DNA of 64,000 nt, taken from Flavobacterium glycines. Lineage in GTDB: Bacteria > Bacteroidota > Bacteroidia > Flavobacteriales > Flavobacteriaceae. The notes below the pieces were generated by a model. That model was not told the DNA's origin. It did not search any database and saw nothing but the letters and a program-made list of their open reading frames with translations. The translations under genes were made by a program, and so were the position numbers. The stretch is taken from contig NZ_FNEO01000001.1 of assembly GCF_900100165.1 (NCBI RefSeq), positions 1,922,001-1,986,000 of the forward strand, given 5' to 3'. Positions 63,596 through 64,000 of this stretch are shown piece by piece (position 1 is the stretch's first letter; each line of letters opens with the position of its first letter).

Positions 63596-63630
63596 AAATC
63601 GTTTCATTCAATTAGTGAAGCGATTTTTTT
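63596..63630 (+). terminator. Terminator after the first secreted paralogue
   Basis: AAAATCGTTTCA pairs with TGAAGCGATTTT (one G-T pair), then a T run. The remaining gap to 63891 is very AT-rich with no gene seen. Confidence 0.8.
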
Positions 63631-63891
63631 TGTTTTTTATTTGAAAAATTTTGAAAAATAATTATCATTTAGGTGTTTTTGGTGTTTTTTATTCTGAGTT
63701 TTGTATTTTTTTGTGTGAATAATATAATTTATAATTGTTTTTTTTATTATGGTTTCAATTTTTGCAGTGTAATTTTTTGTAACTCGTAAAACTTGCATTG
63801 TCAGCAAGATAAGTGATTTTTTAATGTATTGTTTTGGTAATTTTACATCGAAATCTTGAATCGTTTAAGTTTAATTCAAAATTAAGAAATC

Positions 63892-64000
63892 ATGAGAAAG
63901 TTAATTTTATCAGTTGTTACTACTTTGTTTTTAACAACAGCATTTGCAGCGGAAAATCCATCTGATAAACCGGCTGATTATAATGAGACTTACAAAGAAA
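63892..64000 (+). CDS. Small secreted protein, second paralogue (partial, cut by window end)
   Basis: The frame from the ATG at 63892 opens with Met-Arg-Lys-Leu-Ile-Leu-Ser-Val-Val and a signal ending Thr-Ala-Phe-Ala-Ala. It continues Asp-Tyr-Asn-Glu-Thr-Tyr-Lys-Glu, matching the Ser-Tyr-Gly-Glu-Thr-Phe-Lys-Glu of the upstream gene at the same place. Only 36 codons are in the window. Confidence 0.7.
   Translation, partial: MRKLILSVVTTLFLTTAFAAENPSDKPADYNETYKE

Overview
The window looks like chromosomal DNA of a Flavobacterium-like member of the Bacteroidota (Flavobacteriaceae). The DNA is AT-rich. Several promoters match the Bacteroidota pattern TTG/TTTG-N(17-23)-TAnnTTTG, and start codons lack strong Shine-Dalgarno sequences. 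Lineage-typical parts include a type IX secretion (T9SS) type-B substrate, a TonB-dependent receptor with a carboxypeptidase-regulatory-like domain, a 6S RNA of flavobacterial layout between zapA and rny, a DUF4199 protein, an alternative GlmU and a short CarB. I saw no tRNA, rRNA, CRISPR array, prophage or transposase gene. Most of the window is core genome, with accessory stretches at about 24.7-31.7 kb, 45-46 kb, 49.8-53.8 kb and the right edge.

Layout. 0-8 kb: tail of an outer-membrane protein, xerD, the operon coiled-coil gene-zapA-6S RNA-rny, then an M23 peptidase and a TonB-dependent receptor. 8-16.5 kb: a lipoprotein with Ca-loop motifs, DUF2971, an ABC exporter overlapping a phosphohexomutase, a GT2 glycosyltransferase with DUF4199, and rpmE2 followed by a GlmU-like gene. 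16.5-24.5 kb: an ABC-F ATPase, an alpha/beta hydrolase, a TPR-like protein divergent from rpmH, carB and an APC permease. 24.7-31.7 kb: an accessory run of minus-strand single genes (DHFR-like reductase, two small lipoproteins, ModF-like ATPase, patatin, thioesterase, serine hydrolase) separated by palindromic or tandem repeats. 31.7-45 kb: DUF1398, YoaK-like, dnaK, DUF2459, kup, a secreted Asn/Ser/Arg-rich protein, an ECF sigma factor operon, an SRPBCC protein, a MazG-like enzyme, ilvE and mnmD. 45-50 kb: two tandem small paralogues, oxyR, and a SulP transporter with a beta-carbonic anhydrase. 50-64 kb: a giant T9SS protein, lysA, gltD-gltB, sucC, and two tandem small secreted paralogues, the second cut by the window edge.

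Genes that work together: SulP plus carbonic anhydrase suggests bicarbonate handling. gltB-gltD form glutamate synthase. The ECF sigma factor, a one-TM anti-sigma-like protein and a small exported helical protein suggest an envelope-stress circuit.

Most notable: (1) two ~135-bp imperfect palindromes with conserved ends, each starting 6-8 bp after the stop codon of a lone lipoprotein gene, which resembles a gene-cassette/attC layout; (2) a 42-bp direct repeat (41/42 identical) of the lysA 3' end bracketing the T9SS gene, which suggests a ~4-kb insertion at the lysA terminus; (3) two -24/-12 (sigma-54-like) sites, at dnaK and at the secreted low-complexity protein; (4) an imperfect palindrome of about 150 bp at 31.4-31.6 kb; (5) an eight-copy heptanucleotide repeat; (6) four genes whose only plausible start is TTG.
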